From the NCBI GenBank assembly GCA_021841025.1, contig JAKBWA010000062.1, positions 1-64,000 of the forward strand: a stretch of DNA of 64,000 nucleotides, read 5' to 3'. The number at the start of each line of letters is the position of its first letter. Positions within the stretch are counted from its first letter, which is position 1. Both the position numbers and the translations under genes were made by a program. The stretch is from Bacillota bacterium. GTDB taxonomy: Bacteria; Bacillota; Sulfobacillia; Sulfobacillales; Sulfobacillaceae. The notes under the pieces are model-generated. The model was not told where the DNA came from and made no database searches. It saw nothing but the letters and a program-made list of their open reading frames with translations. Shown piece by piece: positions 45,622-52,895 of the stretch.

Positions 45622-46863
45622 CTAAGTGCTTTGACGCACCCGGTATATCAGGACAGAGCCTGCGGCAAAATAGAGAAACGTAACCAAAAAGAGAATGCGG
45701 TAGGCTTCCCCCAAAGAAACCACATGCGACAAAGGGGCAATGACAAGACCTGCAATGAAGCCTGCCCCCACCTGCCCCAGATTGAACGATGCCTGCCATA
45801 ACCCCATACTTCGCCCCTGAGTCGGCCCAGGAGGGAGAACATCGACAGCCAAAGCCCAATCAGTCGAAAGGTAGATGCCGTAGCCTACCCCAAAAACCAG
45901 TCCCATGCTGAGAATAAGCAGCATGTTATGCGCAAATACAAATGTCAGGGCAGTCGCCCCCATAAGCAAGCCTCCCGTGAATACCAGAATTTTACGTTTG
46001 TGTACGCGATCAGAAATCCAGCCCGCAGTCAGTACCGAGATAAGAGATCCAAGAGTCAAAAGAACCAAAATACGAAACACGGTCGATTCGGGGCTCTTTA
46101 AGCCCACGGTGAATTTCAAATAATAAAACAGGTAGTTTTCCAGTGTTGCAAATCCCAGCATAACCATTAATCGAGTGGCAAAGACCCACCAAAAGTCCGG
46201 ATACCTCCGGGGAGATATCCACAATTGGCGAAGACCCTGGGTCAAGGTGACAGGTTCAACCGAGAGATTGCGCGAATCTTGTTCGTGGACTCCCCATTGG
46301 GTAATGGCCCATCCCAGCAACAATATTATGGCCAGAATCCAAGATACACTCTTATCCCCAAAGTAATTCGGCACAAGAGCCCCGAAAATGATCGCAAACT
46401 GGGTCATAAATCCCATCCACCCCGATGCTAAACCCCGTTGCTCCTCGGAAACTAAATCAGGAATAAGCGCTTGATAGGCTGCTTGAGCCAAATTCGAAAA
46501 AAACTGCACCATGAGATAACCTAAGGCAAAAAAATACAGCGAGTGTCCCGAATATCCCATGATCAACAGCCCCAGTACATTGCCAAACGTTCCCCACATG
46601 ATATAGGGCCGCCTTCGTCCCCAGGCATGACGGACGCGGTCGCTTACCCATCCCGCCCAAGGCTGAACAAATGTGGCGATTAAGGATCCGCTGAAAACCA
46701 AGGCGGACAGTATGCCCGTTGAGGAATTGCGACCAACAATAAATAAGACAGCGCGCGGAACGACGATAATGATAAGAGCCGTCCACTGAATATTGGAAGC
46801 AAGCCAATAAAAACTCAGTGCTAAATTTTGCATCAATGATAAACGCGGTTTTCCATTTTCCAT
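45622..46863 (-). CDS. MFS transporter, SLC45-like
   Basis: A 413-residue, 12-segment permease. The loop 2-3 motif G-W-V-S-D-R-V-R-H-A-W-G-R-R-R-P-Y resembles the sucrose/SLC45-like and glycoside-cation symporter groups. A second copy of the loop motif (G-W-I-S-D-R-V-H-K-R-K) marks the second half. Sugar import is a reasonable guess and would suit the hydrolase genes, but they are 30 kb away. ATG 46863 is directly after GAAAGG; the frame is open from 46917 with no better start. Confidence 0.85.
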   Translation of the reverse strand: MENGKPRLSLMQNLALSFYWLASNIQWTALIIIVVPRAVLFIVGRNSSTGILSALVFSGSLIATFVQPWAGWVSDRVRHAWGRRRPYIMWGTFGNVLGLLIMGYSGHSLYFFALGYLMVQFFSNLAQAAYQALIPDLVSEEQRGLASGWMGFMTQFAIIFGALVPNYFGDKSVSWILAIILLLGWAITQWGVHEQDSRNLSVEPVTLTQGLRQLWISPRRYPDFWWVFATRLMVMLGFATLENYLFYYLKFTVGLKSPESTVFRILVLLTLGSLISVLTAGWISDRVHKRKILVFTGGLLMGATALTFVFAHNMLLILSMGLVFGVGYGIYLSTDWALAVDVLPPGPTQGRSMGLWQASFNLGQVGAGFIAGLVIAPLSHVVSLGEAYRILFLVTFLYFAAGSVLIYRVRQST

Positions 46864-47083
46864 GACCTTTCTCGGCCCCTTCTCAAGCGTATACCACAGC
46901 TTTATTTGACATCGCACGCGAAAAGTCCTGCATTACATAAAAATGGCAATCACACTTCCTTCTATGGCCCCAACACCTTTACTGTACTGCCTGGGTTGAA
47001 GTTTGTGTGAGGGTCTACAGACAGGCAGGAAAAACAAGGCGATCTGGCACCATGTTGGAGGCTCTTCCGGTTCGGGCTTTAGG

Positions 47084-47089
47084 TATAAT
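47084..47089 (+). promoter_or_regulatory. Candidate -10 box for the cysteine synthase gene
   Basis: A perfect TATAAT 33 bases before ATG 47123. No good -35 is present at 16-18 bases, so strength is uncertain. Confidence 0.45.
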
Positions 47090-47122
47090 AGGACAGAATG
47101 CGGTAAGGAGGAACACAAAACC

Positions 47123-48052
47123 ATGTTAGATAGGGATGGAATCTTACCAGATGTTCTGGCAGCAGTGGGCCATACACCTTTGATCGCTTTGCAGCGTATC
47201 AAGCCGAGTAATGGCGTTGAGATTGCTGTGAAACTGGAGGGCGTGAATCCTGGCGGAAGTATCAAAGACCGAATTGCGGCGAGTCTTATTGCCGTGGCGG
47301 AGAAGGAAGGCCGTCTTCGGCCGGGTGGCGTGATAATTGAGGCCACGGCAGGCAATACCGGTATTGCTCTGGCTATGGCGGCAGCCGTTAAAGGGTACCG
47401 GGCGGTATTTGTGGTGCCAGACAAGATGAGTGCGGACAAAATCGCTATTCTTCAGGCTTATGGGGCGGAGGTTAAAGTCGTGGCGGATGTGCCGCGCGAT
47501 GATATCAATAATTACCAGCACATTGCGAAACGCTTGGCCCAGGAAATTCCGGGCGGGTGTTATATAGGACAGTTCGAACAACAAGCCAATCCCGAAGCGC
47601 ATTACCTTTTTACTGGACCAGAAATTTGGAATGGATCTCAAGGACGTGTCGCGGCTTTGGTGGCAGGGGCGGGAACCGGGGGCACAATCACGGGCATTGG
47701 AAGATATTTGAAAGAGAAAAATCCCGAGATATTAATCATCGGTGCGGACCCTGTCGGTTCAATCTTTACCGGGCCGGTAGCCCCTTTTAAAATCGAGGGG
47801 ATGGGTGAAGATTACTATCCTGAAACATTAGATGCCAAAGTGGTGGACCGGTGGGTGGCCGTGTCCGATGAGGAAGCATTTAGCATGAGCCGACGCTTGG
47901 CGCGGGAAGAAGGCATTTTGGCTGGAGGATCCACCGGAGCCATTGTGCACGTGGGACTGAAAATAGCTTATGACCTCGAGCCCGGATCCTTAATTGTGGC
48001 CGTAGCCCCTGATACCGGGCGCAATTATTTGAGTAATATATTCGCTAAATAA
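47123..48052 (+). CDS. Cysteine synthase / cystathionine beta-synthase family
   Basis: PLP-dependent beta-replacement enzyme of 309 residues. The PLP lysine is in N-P-G-G-S-I-K-D-R near 43-50, the substrate loop is E-A-T-A-G-N-T-G near 75, and the phosphate-binding loop is G-A-G-T-G-G-T near 180. The block E-G-M-G-E-D-Y-Y-P near 224 is closer to cystathionine beta-synthases than to CysK, so either cysteine or cystathionine formation is possible. AGGAGG sets ATG 47123; the frame is open from 47003 without a site. A rhodanese gene follows, consistent with sulfur metabolism. Confidence 0.92.
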   Translation: MLDRDGILPDVLAAVGHTPLIALQRIKPSNGVEIAVKLEGVNPGGSIKDRIAASLIAVAEKEGRLRPGGVIIEATAGNTGIALAMAAAVKGYRAVFVVPDKMSADKIAILQAYGAEVKVVADVPRDDINNYQHIAKRLAQEIPGGCYIGQFEQQANPEAHYLFTGPEIWNGSQGRVAALVAGAGTGGTITGIGRYLKEKNPEILIIGADPVGSIFTGPVAPFKIEGMGEDYYPETLDAKVVDRWVAVSDEEAFSMSRRLAREEGILAGGSTGAIVHVGLKIAYDLEPGSLIVAVAPDTGRNYLSNIFAK

Positions 48053-48207
48053 TCTCTTCGGTCAAGGGACTATTTTAATGAAGCCAAAGGTTGCGTGTCT
48101 GAGATTGGGGATCGGCAAGCTCTTCTGGGAACGACGCCTGGGATGCTACAATAATGGTCAGAGTCTCAACAAGGACAGGTCAGATAGTGAAAGGATGGGA
48201 TACGAGA

Positions 48208-48558
48208 ATGTTGGAATGGCTCATCGGGAAAAAGCGTGAAAACATCGTGCCAAAAGTTTCTACGACCATAGAGCCGGACGAAGTCCAGGAATTGTTGGCA
48301 AAGAACGAGAAAATTGTCATTCTGGATGTACGTCAGCAACACGAGTACCGCAGTGGCCATATCAAGGGGGCACAACATATTCCTTTGATGGAATTGAACA
48401 AACGGATCCATGAATTAAGGAAAGACAGCACGATTGTCACCGTATGTCATTCAGGCCGCCGCAGTGCACAAGCAGCAAAACTGCTTCAGCGAGAAGGGTT
48501 CACGGTCCGCAATATGGTGGGAGGAATGATGAGGTGGCGCGGAAAGGTTGTGAGATAA
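48208..48558 (+). CDS. Rhodanese-domain sulfurtransferase
   Basis: A 116-residue single-domain rhodanese with a short N-terminal extension. Seen: I-L-D-V-R-Q-Q-H-E-Y near 38, G-H-I-K-G-A-Q-H-I-P near 50 and the active loop V-C-H-S-G-R-R-S with the catalytic Cys near 80. It probably carries persulfide sulfur. ATG 48208 is preferred; GTG 48187 is possible. It heads a small operon with a membrane protein and an EamA transporter. Confidence 0.88.
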   Translation: MLEWLIGKKRENIVPKVSTTIEPDEVQELLAKNEKIVILDVRQQHEYRSGHIKGAQHIPLMELNKRIHELRKDSTIVTVCHSGRRSAQAAKLLQREGFTVRNMVGGMMRWRGKVVR

Positions 48559-48589
48559 GTCCTTGGAGATTAGGAAGGGGGTTTAGAGT

Positions 48590-48889
48590 ATGTGGGCATT
48601 GGTAGACCGCACGCTTGTTCGGGCCACAGGGATTGTCTCTCTTGTTGGAGGCTTGATTTTTCTGGCTATTGGAGTTCCGTCTATCTCCTATTATTTAATA
48701 CCAGCTGGCATCATTTTTTTAGCTTTTACCGTGAATTGGAAGGCACGTTACGAAAATGTTTTGGACGAACCCCCCAAGGGCTATGAACCCACTGGAGAAG
48801 TCTACCCGAATCCCGGTGGTCAGCCGGTAGAGGTTTGGCATCTTGGTATTCGCCGGGTATATGTCCGTCATAAGAATGTGGCTGAGTGA
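48590..48889 (+). CDS. Small two-segment membrane protein
   Basis: A 99-residue protein with two hydrophobic helices (about 13-30 and 34-48) and a cytoplasmic or external tail ending in a histidine/arginine-rich stretch. AGGAAGGGGG precedes ATG 48590. The stop codon is immediately followed by the ATG of the EamA gene, so the two are coupled. No family recognised. Confidence 0.7.
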   Translation: MWALVDRTLVRATGIVSLVGGLIFLAIGVPSISYYLIPAGIIFLAFTVNWKARYENVLDEPPKGYEPTGEVYPNPGGQPVEVWHLGIRRVYVRHKNVAE

Positions 48890-49795
48890 ATGCGCGCAAA
48901 ATTCATCTTGTATTTGGTTGGAGCCAACGTGCTCTGGGCGGGAAACTACCTGGCTGGTAGGGTTTTGCGTCTCAGCATGGGGCCTTTTACCCTCAATGGC
49001 ATACGTTGGATTATCTCAGCCATGATTTTATGGATCATTGTGTCAAAACGCGGGGAATACGTACCATTAAGGCGGGAATGGAAAGCCTTTCTTCTCCTCG
49101 GAACTTTTGGAATGGTGTTATTCTCGAGCTTTACGTATTGGGGACTGAGTATGGTCCCAGCAGGAGAAGCGGGTCTGTTGTCAGGATTTACACCATTGGC
49201 GGTTCTGGTGGCCGGCTTCGTGATAGCGCGTGACACGGTGCGGATATGGCAATGGCTGATGGTTGCCGTGTCTATAACAGGGGAAATTTTGCTGCTGGGT
49301 GGAGCGGGTCATGCTTCTGGAGGAAGTGTTTTTGGTGCTTTAATCTTGATTGGTGCTGCGTTGTCGTGGGGCATTTATACAGCATTGGGGCGGCGTTACC
49401 GGCACCGGTTGTCAGCCTTGGTGCTAACCACGGGGGCCGCCATATGGGGAGCCGTGCCGTCCGCCGTGCTGGGAATTGTGAATCTTGCCACACATCCCAT
49501 AAGCCTTGATTCGCAAAGTATCCTGGCCTTGTTATATATCAGTACGATGGCTTCGGTCGTGGCCTTCATGATGTGGAGTGCTGGGGTTAATGAACTGGGA
49601 AGTGGTACCGCGGCTCCATATTTAAACTTGTTGCCGGTGTTTACGGCGTTGTTAGCTGTGATGTTGCTCCACGAATCGTTAAGTGTGTCCCAGCTTGAAG
49701 GCGGATTGATCGTTGTGGCGGGTGCTGTGGGGGCAGCATGGTCCAAAGAGGCACCCCATTCTCTTAAGAAGACGCCGACATCGATGCCTGAATAA
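48890..49795 (+). CDS. EamA/DMT-family transporter
   Basis: A 301-residue permease with ten membrane segments in two EamA repeats (about 5-135 and 150-285). G-A-N-V-L-W-A-G-N-Y near the start and A-A-P-Y-L-N-L-L-P-V-F near 240 are typical. Exports or imports a small metabolite of unknown identity. Its terminator lies at 49855-49893, inside the convergent thioredoxin-fold gene. Confidence 0.92.
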   Translation: MRAKFILYLVGANVLWAGNYLAGRVLRLSMGPFTLNGIRWIISAMILWIIVSKRGEYVPLRREWKAFLLLGTFGMVLFSSFTYWGLSMVPAGEAGLLSGFTPLAVLVAGFVIARDTVRIWQWLMVAVSITGEILLLGGAGHASGGSVFGALILIGAALSWGIYTALGRRYRHRLSALVLTTGAAIWGAVPSAVLGIVNLATHPISLDSQSILALLYISTMASVVAFMMWSAGVNELGSGTAAPYLNLLPVFTALLAVMLLHESLSVSQLEGGLIVVAGAVGAAWSKEAPHSLKKTPTSMPE

Positions 49796-50399
49796 GATAG
49801 GCCGCAAAATGTTGAGGGGATACCGTGCCGGTAAAGACATAAGGTCCCGGCTCGCACCATGTTGTGGGAACTCCCATAACATGGTGTTTTTTTGCCTTGT
49901 TGGAAAACTCATCCGTTTGAATGACGTGGGCTGTGATTAAAGGCTGCAAGACGCAAAAGTTGATGGCCATGTTCACGACATGGGGACACCGGGTTCATGT
50001 AGGGGACACAAAAATGTTTGCGCTGACGGGATGATGAATTTCCTTCAATAATTGGCTCCAAGGGGTGGGAGAAGAATCTTGGGGACGCACGGAGGCTACC
50101 ACAGCTTCAATAAAGGAGCGATATTCCAAACCCGTGGGCGTGCCCACAAAATGAACGCCAAAGACCTTTCCGTCCCGGTTACGAATTGTCACAGCGGGGT
50201 CTAGATCTGCGCCAATTCTTCCTACTACCTCCCGAGAAATTTTTTGGGGCATCAAGCTGACCGTATAATGGACCAGATCCCGGATAGCTTGTGTGGCCGG
50301 GCTGTCCCATTGATTAGTATGAATACTCAGCACAACCGGTTCAGCTAATAAAGACAACACTGCGGTGACGTCTTGTTCGTGTTCCGAATCTAAAATCAT
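49764..50399 (-). CDS. Candidate selenoprotein: protein-disulfide-oxidoreductase-like, in-frame UGA
   Basis: Two minus-strand open frames (50399-49998 and 49994-49764) are in register and separated only by a TGA at 49995-49997. Read through as selenocysteine the product is 211 residues. Residues about 20-115 form a degenerate first thioredoxin fold (no CxxC); 125-211 form a second fold. The second reads I-F-V-S-P-T-U135-T-R-C138-P-H-V-V-N and later M-G-V-P178-T-T-W with the conserved cis-proline. Family members (PDO, AhpF N-terminal domain) have C-x-x-C-P exactly here, so the UGA replaces the first redox Cys. A hairpin follows the UGA (49967-49983). AAGGAG precedes ATG 50399. The alternative is a Cys-to-stop nonsense mutation. 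Selenocysteine machinery is not in the window. Confidence 0.65.
49855..49893 (+). terminator. Rho-independent terminator of the rhodanese-EamA operon
   Basis: A 14-bp stem with one G-U pair (49855-49868 with 49873-49886), four-base loop, then seven T. It is 60 bases after the EamA stop and lies entirely within the coding sequence of the opposite-strand thioredoxin-fold gene, covering its residues 169-182 including the cis-proline. Confidence 0.9.
49967..49997 (-). promoter_or_regulatory. Candidate bacterial SECIS element with UGA codon
   Basis: Following the UGA (49997-49995) on the minus strand, CCATGT and ACATGG pair around a five-base CGTGA loop (49983-49967). A G-G/C-C pair below it is possible with a bulge. 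The loop begins 18 bases after the UGA and has G at its second position, in line with the known bacterial SECIS pattern. The stem is short, so the call needs covariation support. Confidence 0.5.
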
Positions 50400-51009
50400 C
50401 TTTACTAATCTCCTTAGCGATTGACTTGGTCTAAAGGGAATTTTTAACTGACTGTATCTCCAGCACAATGTGGAATCGATGGCCATACTAAAGATTGCAC
50501 CGATCTTTACGGTCTATCCGTCATGCGTCACCAATTGACGGTGACGCATTGTAATACGCGCTCAATCCTCGTGGGCTTTCGCGTCTTCATCCCGCACCAG
50601 CTCGGAAACTCGCGAGAGTTATTCTATGGTTACGATACCATTCTTGGCTGCAGTGTAAAATGATTGGCCAAGGCGTGTTCTGGGATGGGGCTAAAAGTGA
50701 CGGCGAGAAAACATCACAGGGAAACACTGCCAAAACGAAAAGACGGTGCTGACCCTCAATGAGAAAGGGGAGAGCAATGGGCATTTCGGAGGTGACAAAA
50801 AGGGCAATGAGTCTGGCTGCGTCGTTGCGAATCGATCATGTATTCGTGTGATATTTTGGCGTTTTCGGGGCGTCTAATCCATTTCTCCTCCAAAGGAGAG
50901 CGCAAGTTTGCTGCCAAAGCCTTTTCTTCAAATGCCAGGTTTCTTTTGCATAATACCAATGTCCTTAGACAAGCTACCAAGGTAAATACTTTTGAGGAGG
51001 TCTTTGGCC
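50400..51009. other. Intergenic region with a 10-bp palindrome
   Basis: No gene is supported over about 610 bases; the short minus-strand frames here lack ribosome sites and family features. A perfect hairpin ATGCGTCACC (50523-50532) with GGTGACGCAT (50540-50549), loop of seven, lies about 125 bases upstream of the thioredoxin-fold gene. It could be an operator or a transcript-end structure; no T run follows. Confidence 0.5.
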
Positions 51010-51237
51010 GTGAAAATCAAAGAATTTCGTTTCACCGGACAATATCCGAATTTTGAAGTGCATAGCGTGCTGACTGATGGGAACAATGACGACCATGATA
51101 TAGAACTCGGGGATTTGGAATATGTGGGAACCCTCAATGAAAAACAATTGAAAGAACTCATCAAACAAACTTTAAAAGGTCATAAACAACCCAAGTTGAC
51201 GGAAGCCATGAAACAGCTCAAGGGCGAATCCTTATAG
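51010..51237 (+). CDS. Small charged hypothetical protein
   Basis: A 75-residue protein starting GTG 51010, nine bases after GAGGAGG. The N-terminal half looks like a beta-rich fold with an acidic loop (D-G-N-N-D-D-H-D-I-E-L-G-D); the C-terminal half is a lysine/glutamine-rich helix. No family recognised. It lies 80 bases upstream of the dehydrogenase start and may be cotranscribed. Confidence 0.65.
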   Translation: MKIKEFRFTGQYPNFEVHSVLTDGNNDDHDIELGDLEYVGTLNEKQLKELIKQTLKGHKQPKLTEAMKQLKGESL

Positions 51238-51317
51238 CCGATGTTGTGCCAAAAACCAAGGGAAAAGGTGCTACAATCTTACGTATTATGAAACCAGCAG
51301 ATGAGGAGATTTCTCAT

Positions 51318-52403
51318 ATGAACAGCACGAAACACCACCGGCCCTTGGTCATATCTTTTGCTGTGCAAGCGACAATTAAACAAATGGCTAGCAATTTTCC
51401 GGATCTCGATGTGCGGTTTGTTGATGACATCGCACCGTCTCAAAGACTGGCGGTTTATGATCAAGCCGACGCCATGATAGCAGCGGGCAACCGTGTGAAT
51501 GCTGGAACGATTGGACCGTGGGATCATCTCAAATTCGTTCAGACCCTGGGTTCAGGCTACAACAACCTGGAACTTGAGGAATTAAGGCAACAAGGGATTG
51601 TAGTGGCCCATAATCCGGGGCATAATGCTCAAGCTGTCGCCGAACATGTAATAATGTCTGCAATGTACTTGCTTCGGGAAATGAGTCAAGCGCATTCAAT
51701 GGTTCACGGACATTTCGCAAATCGGCGCTATTTGGCTGGTCAAATTCGTGAATTAAGTGGGTTGACTTTCGGTTTATATGGATACGGACATATCGGTCAA
51801 ACTCTGACCCGGCTTCTTCAGCCTTTTGATGTCACCATTCTCTATCACCAACGGCATCAAGTTGCGTCACACGAAGAACGATTTGGAGTGAGATATGTTT
51901 CGGCCAATGAAATTTGGACGGCATCAGATGTGGTGGTCTTGAGTGTTCCTTTGACTCCCCACACGTACCACTTAGCCTCGGCGTCCGAGTTTGAGAGGAT
52001 GAAACCCACGGCAATTGTCATTAACGTTGGCAGAGGTCCTGTGGTTGACGAGGAAGCTTTGGCCGCGGCCCTGGTGAAGCGTCGGATTGGCGGTGCGGCC
52101 TTAGATGTGTTTGAAAAGGAACCTTTGGATCCCAAAAGCCCCCTGTTGCATCTACCCGAAGAGATTCGTCCTCGTGTCCTCTATTCACCTCACGTTTCCG
52201 GTGTCACGCAGCAATCTCTCCAAAGAATGACAGTTGCTGCGTTTGATAATGTCCGGCGTTTCTTTAATCGTGAGAAGCCCCTTCATCTGCTGGTGCCGGA
52301 AGATGAGGTTTCGCTTTGGACTTGGCAACATAACGTGCGCCGACAACAACCTGCCAGGCATCGGAATGAGGAATCAGAGGACATCCATTCACCAAAACGC
52401 TAG
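51318..52403 (+). CDS. D-isomer-specific 2-hydroxyacid dehydrogenase
   Basis: NAD(P)-dependent oxidoreductase of 361 residues. The substrate-domain core comes first, then the coenzyme-domain G-L-Y-G-Y-G-H-I-G loop near 150. The catalytic set is Arg in N-V-G-R-G-P-V-V-D-E near 238, Glu in D-V-F-E-K-E-P-L near 267 and His in S-P-H-V-S-G near 292. The C-terminal 35 residues (W/R/Q/E-rich) have no family match and lie in the 140-base overlap with the convergent M50 gene, so the natural stop may reflect recent extension. ATG 51318 is nine bases after GAGGAG. Substrate could be glyoxylate, hydroxypyruvate or similar. Confidence 0.9.
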   Translation: MNSTKHHRPLVISFAVQATIKQMASNFPDLDVRFVDDIAPSQRLAVYDQADAMIAAGNRVNAGTIGPWDHLKFVQTLGSGYNNLELEELRQQGIVVAHNPGHNAQAVAEHVIMSAMYLLREMSQAHSMVHGHFANRRYLAGQIRELSGLTFGLYGYGHIGQTLTRLLQPFDVTILYHQRHQVASHEERFGVRYVSANEIWTASDVVVLSVPLTPHTYHLASASEFERMKPTAIVINVGRGPVVDEEALAAALVKRRIGGAALDVFEKEPLDPKSPLLHLPEEIRPRVLYSPHVSGVTQQSLQRMTVAAFDNVRRFFNREKPLHLLVPEDEVSLWTWQHNVRRQQPARHRNEESEDIHSPKR

Positions 52404-52692
52404 CAGTCGTCCACAACAACGCTCCCTTAGCCCAGGGTTCACCAAAATGAAGCCACAAAAGACAAGACACACTAGCTAGAGTCAGGTCGACGAAAACACC
52501 CGCGGCGGCTATTTGACGATGAGCCCTGACATCTAAGCCGGTGATATCTACTGCTGTAGATATCCGGCCGTTGCGAAAACGGATACCAAGCCAATGACCT
52601 CCTAACTCGCGCGCAACAAGGCCGTGAGCAGATTCATGAGCCACAACGTTAACAACGGCTGCTACAGCCACCGACCAAAGGAGAATGGGCAT
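52264..52692 (-). CDS. Mini M50-type (site-2-protease-like) metallopeptidase
   Basis: A 142-residue membrane protein with the zinc motif H-E-S-A-H (A-H-E-S-A-H-G-L) near residue 20 in the first hydrophobic helix, and the second M50 motif N-x-x-P-x-x-P-x-x-D (N-G-C-P-L-I-P-H-S-D) near 103. That is the minimal S2P core; no PDZ or CBS domain. ATG 52692 follows AAAGGGAGGG; the frame is open from 52713. A role in membrane proteolysis is inferred from motifs only. Confidence 0.78.
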   Translation of the reverse strand: MPILLWSVAVAAVVNVVAHESAHGLVARELGGHWLGIRFRNGRISTAVDITGLDVRAHRQIAAAGVFVDLTLASVSCLLWLHFGEPWAKGALLWTTASVLVNGCPLIPHSDAWQVVVGARYVAKSKAKPHLPAPADEGASHD

Positions 52693-52895
52693 CACTATCC
52701 CTCCCTTTGCCATAATTCAAGAAAATTACCTGTTATTGGTAATAAGAGTCTACGTCATTTTTCGTCAAAAACCAAGAACCAAAATAGACAAAAATTATGT
52801 TAACTAGCTGTCCCAATATCAGGGTTCGTCAAGTAAGGCTCAGTTAGGATATAGTTAATACCGTGTTGCTAAATTTTGTGATAGGGGACCGATGA

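Noticed and set aside
49995-49997. Treating the UGA simply as the end of a shorter gene with a second small gene downstream
   Set aside because: The two frames are in the same register, together make one recognisable two-fold protein, and the second has no ribosome site or natural start ahead of its conserved R-C-P-H motif.
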